From: Pseudomonadota bacterium | GTDB taxonomy: Bacteria; Myxococcota_A; Polyangia; Polyangiales; Polyangiaceae | DNA: 64,000 bases | NCBI GenBank assembly: GCA_023398955.1 | Contig: JAEWRL010000026.1 | Span: forward strand, 1 to 64,000 | Reading direction: 5' to 3' | Part shown: positions 16,833-25,645 of the stretch, piece after piece | Layout of the letters: the number at the start of each line of letters is the position of its first letter | How positions within the stretch are numbered: the first letter of the stretch is position 1 | The notes under the pieces: generated by a model | What the model saw: only the letters and a program-made list of their open reading frames with translations | Told to the model about the DNA's origin: nothing | The model's database searches: none | Program-made: the position numbers and the translations under genes

Positions 16833-19352
16833 CTACCCCATCGATTCTGGACACAGCGACCCGTTCTGCCTCCGCAAGTGGACCGAATAGCCCGCGACAC
16901 CGTAGCCTGCGTAGTAGTCGTGCTCCCTTGTGAAGCACCGACTCAGACGCATCATCGCAGGCCGCTCGAGCGTTCGCCCTCGCGCTACGAGCACTGCATC
17001 GGCCTGCTGCAGGAGCACCGCCAGATCCGCTTCCTTCGTCAGTGCGAGGTCCGGCGCGGGGTACGGCTGGCACTCCGGGCTCACGTCCTCGATCACCCCC
17101 ATCTTGTCTATTGCGTACAAGCCATCCCCATAGCCGTGCAAGCCCAGGGCGAGAACACGAACTGGCTCCCTCTCCGGCGGTGGCTCGCTCGGCATCGCCC
17201 ACAACAGGAAGTTTCGAGGCGCCGGAACCGCCACTGCATAGCGTCGAGTGAACAGGAAGAAGAGCACGTCTTCCTGCTTGGATGACGGGAAATCGTAACG
17301 ATTCCAGACCATGTGCGTCACCCCCACTCGGCGATACCGCTCGAAGACGTCACGCGGAGTACGCATGGCTCTGTAGTCGATGAGGTACTGCCAACCCGCC
17401 CAATCCTGGAGCACGGTGCGGTCGATTCCGAGGTGTAGGTGAGCCGTATGAAGCAGAACGACTGCATCCTTGGGAAGCGCTTCACCGAGCTCCCTGTAGG
17501 GCCTCCGGAAGGAGTCGTAGGGATCTCCCTCCGCTCGAGACAGGCTGCGCTTCACGTGATCCATGAAGGATTTGATCCGCTCACCTCCGCCACCAACAAG
17601 GAAAGGAGTCCCCCACGCGACCTGCGTCAGCAGGAGCAGCGACACACCTACCCGCGCCAACCTTCCTGTTCGCCAAGAAAGGATTGTGGCACTCGCCGTC
17701 ACGACGACGAGCCATGGCAGCAGCAGCTGTAGATTGCGGTCGACCCGGTAGACGAGCGCCCACAGGAACACCGAACCTTGCGCGAGCAATAGCGCGGTCA
17801 GCATTCTCCGGTTCTTCGCGTGAATCAGGGCGATCGGTATCATCAGCGAAAACAAGAAGCCGAATGACGGTAGCCCAGCTCCAAATGTATACTGCGGCTC
17901 GAACGCGAAGGTGAACATCAGACGCAAAGCGCTCACCAGCTGGGTGAGGAAGTCTCCCTTTGCGGTGGCTTGCGCCATGGGGTCGTAGGGCCAGTCGGAT
18001 AGGAGCGGCGCGCTTCCACGGAATGTGTCGAGCAGCAGCGGGTAGACAGGGTTGCGATAGAAGAGCCAGTTCTTGAGCAGGTGAGGTCCAAAGCTCAGGA
18101 GGGTTGCGCAGCCAAACGCAGCCAGCATTGCCGTGGCAGGGACGGCATGGCCGCTGAGCACCGTCCCAAGCCGAGCCCCTTGCTCGCCCGTCGCTCCGCC
18201 CAAGCTCTGTTTCAGGCGGCGCCACAAGAAACCAGGAGTGAATACGCGGATCGTGAAGAGCACCACGATGGGCCCGACGAGATACGCACATTGGTACTTC
18301 GTGTGGAGAGCCGCCCCAGCGAACAGTCCCGCGAGCACCCCGAGCCGGGGAGATAGGCCCTGACTGGCACGAACAGCCGCGAGGAGCAGCGGTAGGGCGA
18401 AGAAGGCCGCAACGTGGTCTGACCCAGCTCCGAGATTCGAGTCGTAGACGAAGAAGCCGGGGAACAGGAAGAATGCGGCCCAGGCACCTCGGCTCCGTTC
18501 GCCGCCAAGCACCCATCCAACCGTCGCGCTGACGCCCACCAGGGTCCACAGGAACAGCAGCAGCTCCGTATGTTGCGCCATCATCCAATGCAACGCTGGA
18601 TGAGAGAAACCAGGCACCAGGAAGGCCCAAGTGTAGAGAATGCTCGAGAGGTGTGGAAGATTCTTCGGCGTCGAGGCAGGAAAGGAGACTATCCGTCCTT
18701 CGCGTGCGTAGCTCTCGGCGATAGTGAGGTGGCTCCAGGCAGCATCGTAGCTGATGGAATCTGGCGTGGCGGTTTGCAGGTAGAGCAGCGTCAAGGCTGC
18801 GAGGCCAAACGCAACGGCGACCCTGCCGGCCCACGACGGCCGGGAGGGGAGCGCACGCCACTGCGCCCGAGCACCCCGGAGGGCCTTCAGGGTGGTCGGC
18901 GCCCCGATCGCCGTCATCAGCAATGGCAACGCGACCGCGAAGAGCGAGCTGTAGAGGGCGAAGGCTCCAGCCAAGTACATGGCCAGAACGAATACGACGA
19001 CGCCCAACGCCATACTCATCACCCAATGCTCGACCATGGGGAATGAAAGGCGCAACACATGCGCCAGCAGCACCTGGCCGGTGCTCACGCAGCCTACGCA
19101 AAACAGGGCCTGCCAGCCCCCAATGCGCCCATAATCTCCAATGAGCCAGTCTTGTAAGGGGAGGCGCTCCCTCAAAGTCAAGAGCACAATACCCACAGCC
19201 GCGACGGCGACGACCAATGTTAAGGGCGACTTCCAGCCCACCACTGTTCTTGCGGGCGCTGACGCAACCCGCCCAAGCTCGAGACGACGCAGCGCTGGCC
19301 CGTTCGGGCGAGGGGATTTCCCGTTCTGTGGGGTAAGGTTGCTACTGGACAC
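16833..19352 (-). CDS. GT-C type integral membrane glycosyltransferase
   Basis: An 839-residue protein with roughly 12 membrane segments (residues 40-600) and a C-terminal extracytoplasmic domain of about 230 residues. The stretch TPDSISYDAAWSHLTIAES after the first loops has the Asp-containing periplasmic loop expected of GT-C enzymes that use polyprenyl-phosphate sugars (PMT/ArnT-like). The acceptor is not evident. It diverges from the methyltransferase pair at 19424, which may modify the same glycan. Confidence 0.7.
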   Translation of the reverse strand: MSSSNLTPQNGKSPRPNGPALRRLELGRVASAPARTVVGWKSPLTLVVAVAAVGIVLLTLRERLPLQDWLIGDYGRIGGWQALFCVGCVSTGQVLLAHVLRLSFPMVEHWVMSMALGVVVFVLAMYLAGAFALYSSLFAVALPLLMTAIGAPTTLKALRGARAQWRALPSRPSWAGRVAVAFGLAALTLLYLQTATPDSISYDAAWSHLTIAESYAREGRIVSFPASTPKNLPHLSSILYTWAFLVPGFSHPALHWMMAQHTELLLFLWTLVGVSATVGWVLGGERSRGAWAAFFLFPGFFVYDSNLGAGSDHVAAFFALPLLLAAVRASQGLSPRLGVLAGLFAGAALHTKYQCAYLVGPIVVLFTIRVFTPGFLWRRLKQSLGGATGEQGARLGTVLSGHAVPATAMLAAFGCATLLSFGPHLLKNWLFYRNPVYPLLLDTFRGSAPLLSDWPYDPMAQATAKGDFLTQLVSALRLMFTFAFEPQYTFGAGLPSFGFLFSLMIPIALIHAKNRRMLTALLLAQGSVFLWALVYRVDRNLQLLLPWLVVVTASATILSWRTGRLARVGVSLLLLTQVAWGTPFLVGGGGERIKSFMDHVKRSLSRAEGDPYDSFRRPYRELGEALPKDAVVLLHTAHLHLGIDRTVLQDWAGWQYLIDYRAMRTPRDVFERYRRVGVTHMVWNRYDFPSSKQEDVLFFLFTRRYAVAVPAPRNFLLWAMPSEPPPEREPVRVLALGLHGYGDGLYAIDKMGVIEDVSPECQPYPAPDLALTKEADLAVLLQQADAVLVARGRTLERPAMMRLSRCFTREHDYYAGYGVAGYSVHLRRQNGSLCPESMG

Positions 19353-19423
19353 GCGCGCTGAAACTAGGAGAGGAAGTTGCCACCTGCAAGGGTTATCATT
19401 TGACGCATCACGGAGAAGCAGGC

Positions 19424-20254
19424 ATGATAGGGGTCCTTATGAACAACAGGGGCTCTGAGCTTGGGTTCAAGGACTTTCGACGGTATTTCCCGCATACTCC
19501 GGCTGCGCTGTGCATCAAGGAGTGCGCACGCTTGACGGCGCTGCGCAAACACGGGTGCACGAGCCCCGTACTCGACGTTGGCTGCGGCGATGGCCTCTTT
19601 GCCAGCATCGCCTTTGAGGGCATCGAGGCCTGGGGAATCGACATCGACGCGGGAGACGGGCGTTGGGCGGCCGCCTCCAAGGCGTATTCGCAAGTCGTGC
19701 TGGGTGATGTGACGAAGGCGCAGCTGCCCCAGTCCTTCTTTGAGACCTGTGTCGCCAACTGCTCTCTGGAGCACGTTCCGCGTATCGATCTGGCGCTCCA
19801 GAACATCTGGCGTTCGCTCAAGCCCGGCGGGCGCGTGCTGATGTTCGTCCCAAACCGCGAGTGGGCCGAGCACCTGCTGAGTTATCGGCTTCTGGAAGCG
19901 CTCGGCGCGACGAGCCTGGCCACCACGCTGCGCGACGCGGTCGACACGGTGTTCCAGCACCACCATTTGTACGATGACGCTGGGTGGCACCAAGTCGTCA
20001 CGGACGCCGGCTTCGAGGTGGATGGCGTGGAGCCCGTGCTGTCGACGGCGACTACGGTGGCCTTCGAGGTCTTCCTCCTCCCCTCGTTGGCGGGCTGGGT
20101 CAACAAGCACCTCACCACTCGTTGGACCAACTTCCCCGGTGCGCGGCGCGCGTTTGCGTTGCCCGTGTACGCTTTGGCGAAGCTCCTCGTCGACGCCGGT
20201 GATCCGTCGCCGACGGCAGAGTTCCTCGTTACCGCCCACCGTCCGCACCCCTGA
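19424..20254 (+). CDS. SAM-dependent methyltransferase (class I)
   Basis: A 276-residue protein. Motif I is VLDVGCGDGLFASI, followed by GIDIDAGD at the end of strand 2 and NCSLEHVPRID at motif IV; LKPGGRVLMFVPN follows. The C-terminal half (from about residue 160) holds a hydrophobic stretch (FEVFLLPSLAGWV) near a variable domain, common in methyltransferases of polysaccharide clusters. I choose the ATG at 19424 (GGAGAAGCAGG upstream); another ATG at 19439 is equally possible. The next gene starts 12 bases after the stop, so the two are co-transcribed. Confidence 0.75.
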   Translation: MIGVLMNNRGSELGFKDFRRYFPHTPAALCIKECARLTALRKHGCTSPVLDVGCGDGLFASIAFEGIEAWGIDIDAGDGRWAAASKAYSQVVLGDVTKAQLPQSFFETCVANCSLEHVPRIDLALQNIWRSLKPGGRVLMFVPNREWAEHLLSYRLLEALGATSLATTLRDAVDTVFQHHHLYDDAGWHQVVTDAGFEVDGVEPVLSTATTVAFEVFLLPSLAGWVNKHLTTRWTNFPGARRAFALPVYALAKLLVDAGDPSPTAEFLVTAHRPHP

Positions 20255-20266
20255 GTCGAGTCTATC

Positions 20267-20920
20267 GTGAGCACTGGCCCGGACTATTTCTCGAACCACG
20301 CGCTCAAGCTTCGCTTCCCGTGGCGCCTCTATCACGCACCCATCGTGGCTGGCCTTCAGCGTGCCGTGGTCCTGAGCCAAGGCCCAGAGGTACTGAACCT
20401 CGGATCGGGACCCTTCCTTGAGTTCGGTTCGTTGGACCGCCTGGACCGTCGCTTTACGGTCTGCGACATCGATCCACGCGCGATTCAGTTGGCGAAGGCG
20501 CATTGGGGCGGGTTGCTGGCTGGCGCCGACGTCGTGCGCGCCGACACCAAGCTTCCGTATGGTGACGCGGCCTTTGATCTCGTCGTCTCCATGGACGTCA
20601 TCGAACACGTTCCCGACGCGACTCGCTGGGCGGCCGAAGCCTTGCGCGTGCTGAAGCCAGGGGGCTTGCTCTATCTCACGACGCCGAACTACGCATCTCG
20701 GTCGCTTCGCGTCATCGAAGCCACGGTCCTGGAAGCGGTCGCGCGCTACCAGGGCTTCAGCCGCCGCGACATCCATCCAACAAAGATGACCCCCGACCGG
20801 CTTCGGTCCGTCCTCGGTGATGCGGGCGCTACACGAGTTCACATCGAGCCAGCTGCCTTCGGCTGGGTCCTCACCGCCTATGCTCACAAGCGCGAGGGGA
20901 CTCCAAGGTCCGCGGACTAG
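20267..20920 (+). CDS. SAM-dependent methyltransferase (class I)
   Basis: A 217-residue protein starting at GTG. It has VLNLGSGPFLEFG (motif I variant), VCDIDPRAIQLAK, LPYGDAAFDLVVSMDVIEHVPD and LKPGGLLYLTTPN, the usual set for methyltransferase domain families 11 and 23. It is unrelated in detail to its partner upstream, so the pair is not a simple duplication. The substrate is unknown; context suggests a glycan or lipid-linked sugar. Confidence 0.8.
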   Translation: MSTGPDYFSNHALKLRFPWRLYHAPIVAGLQRAVVLSQGPEVLNLGSGPFLEFGSLDRLDRRFTVCDIDPRAIQLAKAHWGGLLAGADVVRADTKLPYGDAAFDLVVSMDVIEHVPDATRWAAEALRVLKPGGLLYLTTPNYASRSLRVIEATVLEAVARYQGFSRRDIHPTKMTPDRLRSVLGDAGATRVHIEPAAFGWVLTAYAHKREGTPRSAD

Positions 20921-20942
20921 TCGCCCTCGCTTCATGAACGCC

Positions 20943-22256
20943 TCAATCCTCGCCCGCACCAGTCCGACCCCGTGCTGGGACGGGCAACGCGTGACGCGCC
21001 GCGGTGCGGTGGAGGCTCCGAGGACGAACCGACAAGCGCCCCTGCCTGGGCGCCTCCCCCTCCGGGGTCGTTGGCATCGGAGCCCAGATCAGCTTGCGGC
21101 TCAGCCAGTAGTTCCAACTCGCAACCGTCAGAATGGCAATGCCGTTGGCAAGATAGCGATCGAGTCCCCCGATATTGAAGAGCATGTTGAGCAGTACGAC
21201 GGCCGCGAGCAGGCCGATGGAGCAGACCACATAGAAGCTGAGCCAACGACGGCGAGCATGGATCCCATACCCCTCGGAACGCGCCAGCTCGCCAAACGTC
21301 CACCTGTCGTGTAGCAGGAAGTTCCAGAGCAGCGCTGGTTGCGCCGCCAAGAGTTTGCTCCGAGTGAGCCCCCAATCCATCGCTCCAGGATCACTCAGGG
21401 CAAAGAGGAGCGACATGTCGATGACGACTCCGCCCACGCCAACGACCCCATAGCGGAACGCCACAGAGTTAGGCAGAGTCGCCCAACGGAGCCTGAGCAG
21501 ATGCGCGAGGTACTGCGCGTAGAGGTGCCAGGTAACCTTAGATTCGCCTTCGGTGCGCTCGCGAAAGACGTAGGGGGTTTCTGCTATCCAGCGCACCCGA
21601 CAACGGGCCACGACCTCAATCAGGATCTTGTAGCCGAGCGGATCCAGCAAGACCTTCTCCAGCGCGGTACGACGCACCATGAAGTAACCGCTCATGGGGT
21701 CGGAAAGCCTTCCTAGCACGGACGGCAAGAGCGCGAGTCCGAGAAGCTGCGCACCCCGGGAAAGAACGCGCCGAGCAGCACTCCAGTCGCTGACACCACC
21801 GCCAACGACGTTCCGGCTGGCAGCGGCCAGATCGGCTCCCCTCGAGATCTCCTGGAGCAGCACGAGGTTCACCTCCGGGGGGTGCTGTAGGTCCCCATCC
21901 ATCACGCCAAGCACCTCGCCGCGCGCCACCTGCCAGCCGCGGACGACCGCCGTTCCGAGCCCCCGCTCGGCTTGACGGCGTACGACCCGCAACGCCGGAT
22001 AGCGCTCGGCAAGCGAGAGAGCGAGCTCCCAGGTTCGGTCGGGACTGTCGTCGTCCACTACGATGAGCTCGAAGCTGTCCCCTAACGCTGGTCGCAAGAG
22101 CTCATCGAGACGACAAAGCAGCGCAGCGAGGTTCTTCGCCTCGTTGTACGTCGGGATGACCAAGGATAGGCGGACGCCGCAGGGCTCCCGAGCGGGCACC
22201 ACGAGTGGCCCCGCAGGATAATCAGTGAGTGCATCCCGCATCAGAACGGCCTGCAT
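20943..22256 (-). CDS. GT2 glycosyltransferase fused to GtrA-like membrane domain
   Basis: A 437-residue protein. The N-terminal half (residues 20-250) is a GT2 domain of the dolichol/polyprenol-phosphate mannosyltransferase type: LSLVIPTYNEAKNLAAL, IVVDDDSPDRTWE and the DXD-like MDGDLQHPPE. The C-terminal half (about 285-420) is a four-helix GtrA-like domain (FRYGVVGVGGVVIDM, then LLHDRWTF), which in other organisms helps flip or hold the lipid-linked sugar. I start at the ATG at 22256, with GAGAGG nine bases upstream; longer in-frame starts exist up to 22523 but add low-complexity sequence. It overlaps nothing and converges with the methyltransferase pair. Confidence 0.8.
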   Translation of the reverse strand: MQAVLMRDALTDYPAGPLVVPAREPCGVRLSLVIPTYNEAKNLAALLCRLDELLRPALGDSFELIVVDDDSPDRTWELALSLAERYPALRVVRRQAERGLGTAVVRGWQVARGEVLGVMDGDLQHPPEVNLVLLQEISRGADLAAASRNVVGGGVSDWSAARRVLSRGAQLLGLALLPSVLGRLSDPMSGYFMVRRTALEKVLLDPLGYKILIEVVARCRVRWIAETPYVFRERTEGESKVTWHLYAQYLAHLLRLRWATLPNSVAFRYGVVGVGGVVIDMSLLFALSDPGAMDWGLTRSKLLAAQPALLWNFLLHDRWTFGELARSEGYGIHARRRWLSFYVVCSIGLLAAVVLLNMLFNIGGLDRYLANGIAILTVASWNYWLSRKLIWAPMPTTPEGEAPRQGRLSVRPRSLHRTAARHALPVPARGRTGAGED

Positions 22257-22560
22257 GGTCACATACCTCTCGGCCCCAGACGAGTCCCTGCTGCTGTTCC
22301 AGGTGGCCGTCTTCCAGGCAGGTGGAGCAAATATCGGGGCTCCGATGTGCCGTTCCATTTCATGATTTCTGACGCTCCGCTCCCGGATCGTGAGCACGAG
22401 CCGCGAGGCCGTTGCAGCCGGCGTGGCCCTTGCGGGCGGCAGTGGCTTAGCAAGCAGCAGGCCATGCTCGCACCGATGAGAATCCCGGCAATTTCCCGAA
22501 TCAGCAGGCAACGCAGTAGTCACCCGTGACGGCTCCTCCGTTGACTAGTGTCAGCCTGTG

Positions 22561-23544
22561 TCAGCCTGTGCCACTCGATTCGATGGGGGGCGAGGGGGAA
22601 GCCGCGCGCGGAGCCCGGGTCGCGACGTAGAGCGCAACAAGGATGAGGACTGCGCCCACGGCGGCAGCGGGCCCCGGCACCTCGCGCCACACGACGAGCC
22701 CGATGAGCACGGCCATTGTCGGCTCCATCAGGCTCAGTACGGTCGCGCGGCTCGCCTCCACGCGGCTGAGCCCCCAATAGTAGAGCCAGCCAGCGGTCAC
22801 TCCGCCTATCGAGGCGGCTGCCCCGAGCAAGCAGTAAACGGCCCAGGGGAGCGCGAAGCCGCCCTCTGGGACGAAAAGAAGCAGGACTCCGATGGCGGAG
22901 GGAAGGCGCCAGGCAAGCAGCTCGCGAGGCGAGACGAACCCTCCTGCCAACTTGGACAACAACACGTTGATGGCAAAGAAGACCGCGCTCGCGCTCCCGA
23001 AGGCCGCGCCGACCAGCGACGCGGCGCTCGCCGCGCGCCACGGCTCGACGAGCAGCACGAGCCCCGCCAGGGCTGCTGCGAAGGCGAGCCCCGCAGAGCG
23101 GGTCGTGCGTTCCCCGAGCACCAGCGGCGCTGCAATGGCCACGAGCGGGAGAGCCAAGTAGTGCGTCAAGACGGCTACCGCGAGACTGGTTCGCTGCATC
23201 GCCATGAAGAAGAAAAGGACGTTGAGCGCATCGACGGCGCCCAAGCCAACGATGAGCAACCAGACTCGCCGGGGCCGGCTGGTGCCGCGACGGTCACGCC
23301 AGGCGAGCGGCGCCATGACTGCAAAAACCACCCCAAAGACGACGACCGATTGAACTGCCGGAGCCACGGGCGCGATGCGCTCCGCGGGGCGAAAGAAGAG
23401 ACTCCAGGTGCCCCACAAGGTGGCCGCCAAAGCGACAGCGGCATATCCCGAACGGGAGTGGCGTGGGCTCCGCCGAGGTTCGCGCTGGAGCGCTGCTTCG
23501 CTCGCCACAGGCGGGCAGAAAGCACGGCAGAAACGAGCCGTCAA
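22561..23544 (-). CDS. EamA/DMT-family transporter
   Basis: A 327-residue protein with ten hydrophobic segments arranged as two five-helix halves, typical of the drug/metabolite transporter superfamily. The end of each half shows the EamA pattern (LAVAVLTHYLALPLVAIAAPLVLGER and RATVLSLMEPTMAVLIGLVVWRE). The substrate cannot be deduced; these proteins often export amino acids, nucleotides or drugs. A perfect 10-base tandem duplication (TCAGCCTGTG) at 22551-22570 overlaps the stop codon. Confidence 0.8.
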   Translation of the reverse strand: MTARFCRAFCPPVASEAALQREPRRSPRHSRSGYAAVALAATLWGTWSLFFRPAERIAPVAPAVQSVVVFGVVFAVMAPLAWRDRRGTSRPRRVWLLIVGLGAVDALNVLFFFMAMQRTSLAVAVLTHYLALPLVAIAAPLVLGERTTRSAGLAFAAALAGLVLLVEPWRAASAASLVGAAFGSASAVFFAINVLLSKLAGGFVSPRELLAWRLPSAIGVLLLFVPEGGFALPWAVYCLLGAAASIGGVTAGWLYYWGLSRVEASRATVLSLMEPTMAVLIGLVVWREVPGPAAAVGAVLILVALYVATRAPRAASPSPPIESSGTG

Positions 23545-23628
23545 TCACCCCCCTGGGGCCCACGGGTCGGCCGGCGCCTATCGCTGTCGCTGGACAGGCC
23601 ACGGGCCGACAGCTAAGGACCTCGAGCC

Positions 23629-24531
23629 ATGCTTGAAACACCTTGGTTCCTCTTCCGTTCGCGGGTCGCGGCTGCCGCTGCGGCCACGATGGCGGCCACT
23701 TGTGCGTGTGATGGCGGCGTAGAGCAATCAACCGGAGCCGATGGCACGGGATCGGGAGGCATGCTCACCGGCCCAACGGGGCCCACGAACGAGTCCTACC
23801 CCGTCGTAGAGATTGGCACCGGCCAGATGTCGGGCACGGGAACGACGTCCGCGCAGTACGCCAGCGCGGACGTCACCCGAGACGGAGTCAGCTACCGGTT
23901 CATGGCCAACGGTTGGGGCCCGAATTTCGAGTCACACACAGTATCGTGGAACGGAACCTCGTTCACCGTCGAAAATATGCAGGGCACGGAGGGTAACAAC
24001 TACGAGCCCGCTTCCTACCCGACTGTCTTCTGCGGAGAGTACTCGAGCGACAGGTCAGGCGAATGCGGCCTACCCGCTGCAATCAGTTCGATTACTAGCT
24101 TGAAGACGGGCTGGAGCTGGCGCCCCAACGAGAACACCGGAGAGTATAACGCCGCTTATGACATCTGGGTCGGTAATGGGCCCAGCATTGGATCCTTCAG
24201 TGGTTACCTCATGGTTTGGTTCCGCGACCCTCCAGGCCAACAGCCCGCGGGCACGCGCGTCGAGCAGGGCATCACCGTCGCCAATGTCGAGGGGCAGTGG
24301 GACCTGTGGACCGGCACCGTGAACAACCGCCCCATCATCAACTGGACCCGGAGCGTCGGGCGCGACACCCTGCAGATGGAATTCGACGTCATGGACTTCG
24401 TGCGGGATGCCCAGAGCCGAGGCCTCGAAATCCCCGGCACCCATATCCTCAGCGTCGCCGTCGGGTTCGAGATCTGGAACGGCCCGGTCACCAACCTGGA
24501 GAGCGTCGACTTCTTCGTCGACGTCAACTAG
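23629..24531 (+). CDS. GH12-like lipoprotein, catalytic nucleophile apparently lost
   Basis: A 300-residue exported protein with a lipoprotein-like signal (Cys near residue 25-27), a short Gly/Thr-rich linker, then a GH12-type jelly roll. GH12 landmarks are SYPTVFCGEY, EYNAAYDIWVG, LMVWFRDPPGQQPAG, FDVMDFVRDAQSRGL and SVAVGFEIWNG. Active GH12 beta-glucanases use two Glu residues: the nucleophile in a [Y/T]E-I/L-M-I-W motif and the acid/base in GFE-W. Here the first motif reads GYLMVWF, with Tyr in place of Glu, while the second Glu is kept. It may be a carbohydrate-binding relative or an enzyme with a changed mechanism. Its TAG stop is formed by the TA target site plus the first base of the following IS element. 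Confidence 0.75.
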   Translation: MLETPWFLFRSRVAAAAAATMAATCACDGGVEQSTGADGTGSGGMLTGPTGPTNESYPVVEIGTGQMSGTGTTSAQYASADVTRDGVSYRFMANGWGPNFESHTVSWNGTSFTVENMQGTEGNNYEPASYPTVFCGEYSSDRSGECGLPAAISSITSLKTGWSWRPNENTGEYNAAYDIWVGNGPSIGSFSGYLMVWFRDPPGQQPAGTRVEQGITVANVEGQWDLWTGTVNNRPIINWTRSVGRDTLQMEFDVMDFVRDAQSRGLEIPGTHILSVAVGFEIWNGPVTNLESVDFFVDVN

Positions 24532-24549
24532 GGCCTGTCCCTGAATGCG
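24531..24549 (+). repeat. Left terminal inverted repeat of IS copy 2
   Basis: GGGCCTGTCCCTGAATGCG, the exact reverse complement of 25506-25524. It is preceded by TA, and its first G completes the TAG stop of the gene at 23629. Confidence 0.95.
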
Positions 24550-24629
24550 GTTGGCTCTTCCGTAAACGTGCCCGTGCCCGTGCCCGAAAAAGCTAGCAAC
24601 GCGGGGCCAGTGCTGGCCGATAGCTGAGC

Positions 24630-24983
24630 ATGGAACTGGGTCATGAAAAGCTCGACGTTTACCAACTTTCTCTCGATTTCGTCGTTCTGGCCAATGACGT
24701 CGTCGAGGGTCTTCCGCGAGGGAGGGGGCATCTGGCCGCCCAGCTCGCGCGGGCATCAACATCGGAGGTGCTGAATCTGGCGGAGGGCGCAGGCAAGCAC
24801 TCCAAGCCGGACAAGCGGCGGTTCTACTTGACGGCACGAGGCTCGGCGACAGAATCCGCCGTACTACTCGACGTGTGCCTGCGCCTGAACTTGCTCAAAC
24901 CGGAGCAACACCAGGCAGGTAAGGAGATGGTCGTGCGCATTGTTTCGATGCTCATCAAGCTCGCGCAGAGCTGCGAGATGTGA
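24630..24983 (+). CDS. Four-helix-bundle protein (23S rRNA IVS-protein family) inside the IS
   Basis: A 117-residue intact protein, almost entirely helical, with the family pattern: KLDVYQLSLDFVVLANDVVEGLP, then LAAQLARASTSEVLNLAEGAG, then RRFYLTARGSATESAVLLD. The family is best known from ORFs in 23S rRNA intervening sequences, and the retroelement accessory protein Avd has the same fold. It binds nucleic acid in some cases; no enzymatic activity is known. Here it lies between the inverted repeats of a transposon-like element, so it seems to travel with it. The ATG at 24630 is the only good start. Confidence 0.8.
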   Translation: MELGHEKLDVYQLSLDFVVLANDVVEGLPRGRGHLAAQLARASTSEVLNLAEGAGKHSKPDKRRFYLTARGSATESAVLLDVCLRLNLLKPEQHQAGKEMVVRIVSMLIKLAQSCEM

Positions 24984-24990
24984 GCACGTC

Positions 24991-25463
24991 TCACAACCGC
25001 AACCACAGAAGCGCGCAGCCGATGGCAACGACCGCGGCGTAGTTGCGCACCGTCTTCTCGTATCGGTGGCGAAGCGTCGCGCCTGCTTGAGAAGGTTGAA
25101 TGTGCACTCGACTTCCGACCGCGCCTTGTACAGCTCCTTGTCAAACGGCAACTTCTGCGCACGGGAGCCGTTCGACGGGATCACCGCGACACCACTTGCA
25201 ACGCCGCGAAGGTTTCCCGTTTTCGACCAGCGATCGAAGCGATTGAAGACCGTCTTCCACGGTCCAAACTCTCCCGGTAGATCACGCCATGGTACCCCCG
25301 TGCGGCGCCACCACAGAACCGCTTCGATGAAGTTTCTATCATCCTTCGCCCGGCGCCCCGCTCCGCGCTGGCCTTCCAGCACAAGAGCCAACTTTGGCCA
25401 CTGACCGTCGTTCAGTTGAAGTCGAAGCATGCTGCGCTCCCTGGAGCATGCCTCAAGCACCAT
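24991..25463 (-). pseudogene. IS5-family transposase remnant, copy 2
   Basis: It starts at ATG 25463 and keeps the DUF4096-like N-terminal domain (FIEAVLWWRRTGVPWRDLPGE, FGPWKTVFNRFDRWSKTGNL). It then passes straight to the C-terminal SNGSRAQKLPFDKELYKARSEVECTFNLLKQARRFAT. The central third with the first catalytic Asp residues is deleted. After RRFAT a one-base loss shifts the frame, so the normal end is only readable in another frame (stop at 24991-24993). Without the shift correction the frame runs on to 24864. It is inactive by both lesions. Confidence 0.8.
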
Positions 25464-25505
25464 GGAAAAGTTCTCGGCGTACAGCGCCGGGCACGGGCAC
25501 GGGCA

Positions 25506-25524
25506 CGCATTCAGGGACAGGCCC
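25506..25524 (-). repeat. Right terminal inverted repeat of IS copy 2
   Basis: A perfect 19-base match to the reverse complement of 24531-24549 and identical to 537-555. It is followed by TA. Confidence 0.95.
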
Positions 25525-25645
25525 TAATCCTAATGCCGCGTCGACCGTTGCCAGATAGGCGATGGCCCACCCGACGCACCAGAGATTAGTTCCGTCCTGC
25601 TCCCCGTCACTCGACGCGCCTACGACGGCTGACGGGGAGAGGTTG

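Larger units (their letters stand above)
24531..25524 (-). mobile_element. 994-bp IS5-type element, copy 2, with four-helix-bundle cargo
   Basis: A perfect 19-base inverted repeat bounds the element (24531-24549 and 25506-25524). TA flanks both sides (24529-24530, 25525-25526), a likely TA target duplication. Just inside the repeats lie matching runs of GTGCCC and GGGCAC units. Inside are two convergent genes: a four-helix-bundle ORF (24630-24983) and a broken IS5-type transposase (24991-25463), with only seven bases between their stops. Removing the element and one TA restores a TAA stop for the GH12-like gene. Movement would have needed a transposase supplied by another copy. Confidence 0.85.

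Noticed and set aside
19364..20959. 531-codon minus-strand frame
   Set aside because: It is antisense to two clear methyltransferase genes and has no motif.
22551..22570. Tandem TCAGCCTGTG pair as an attachment site
   Set aside because: It is only two 10-base copies at a gene end, with no integrase or mobile gene nearby. It is better explained as a small duplication.
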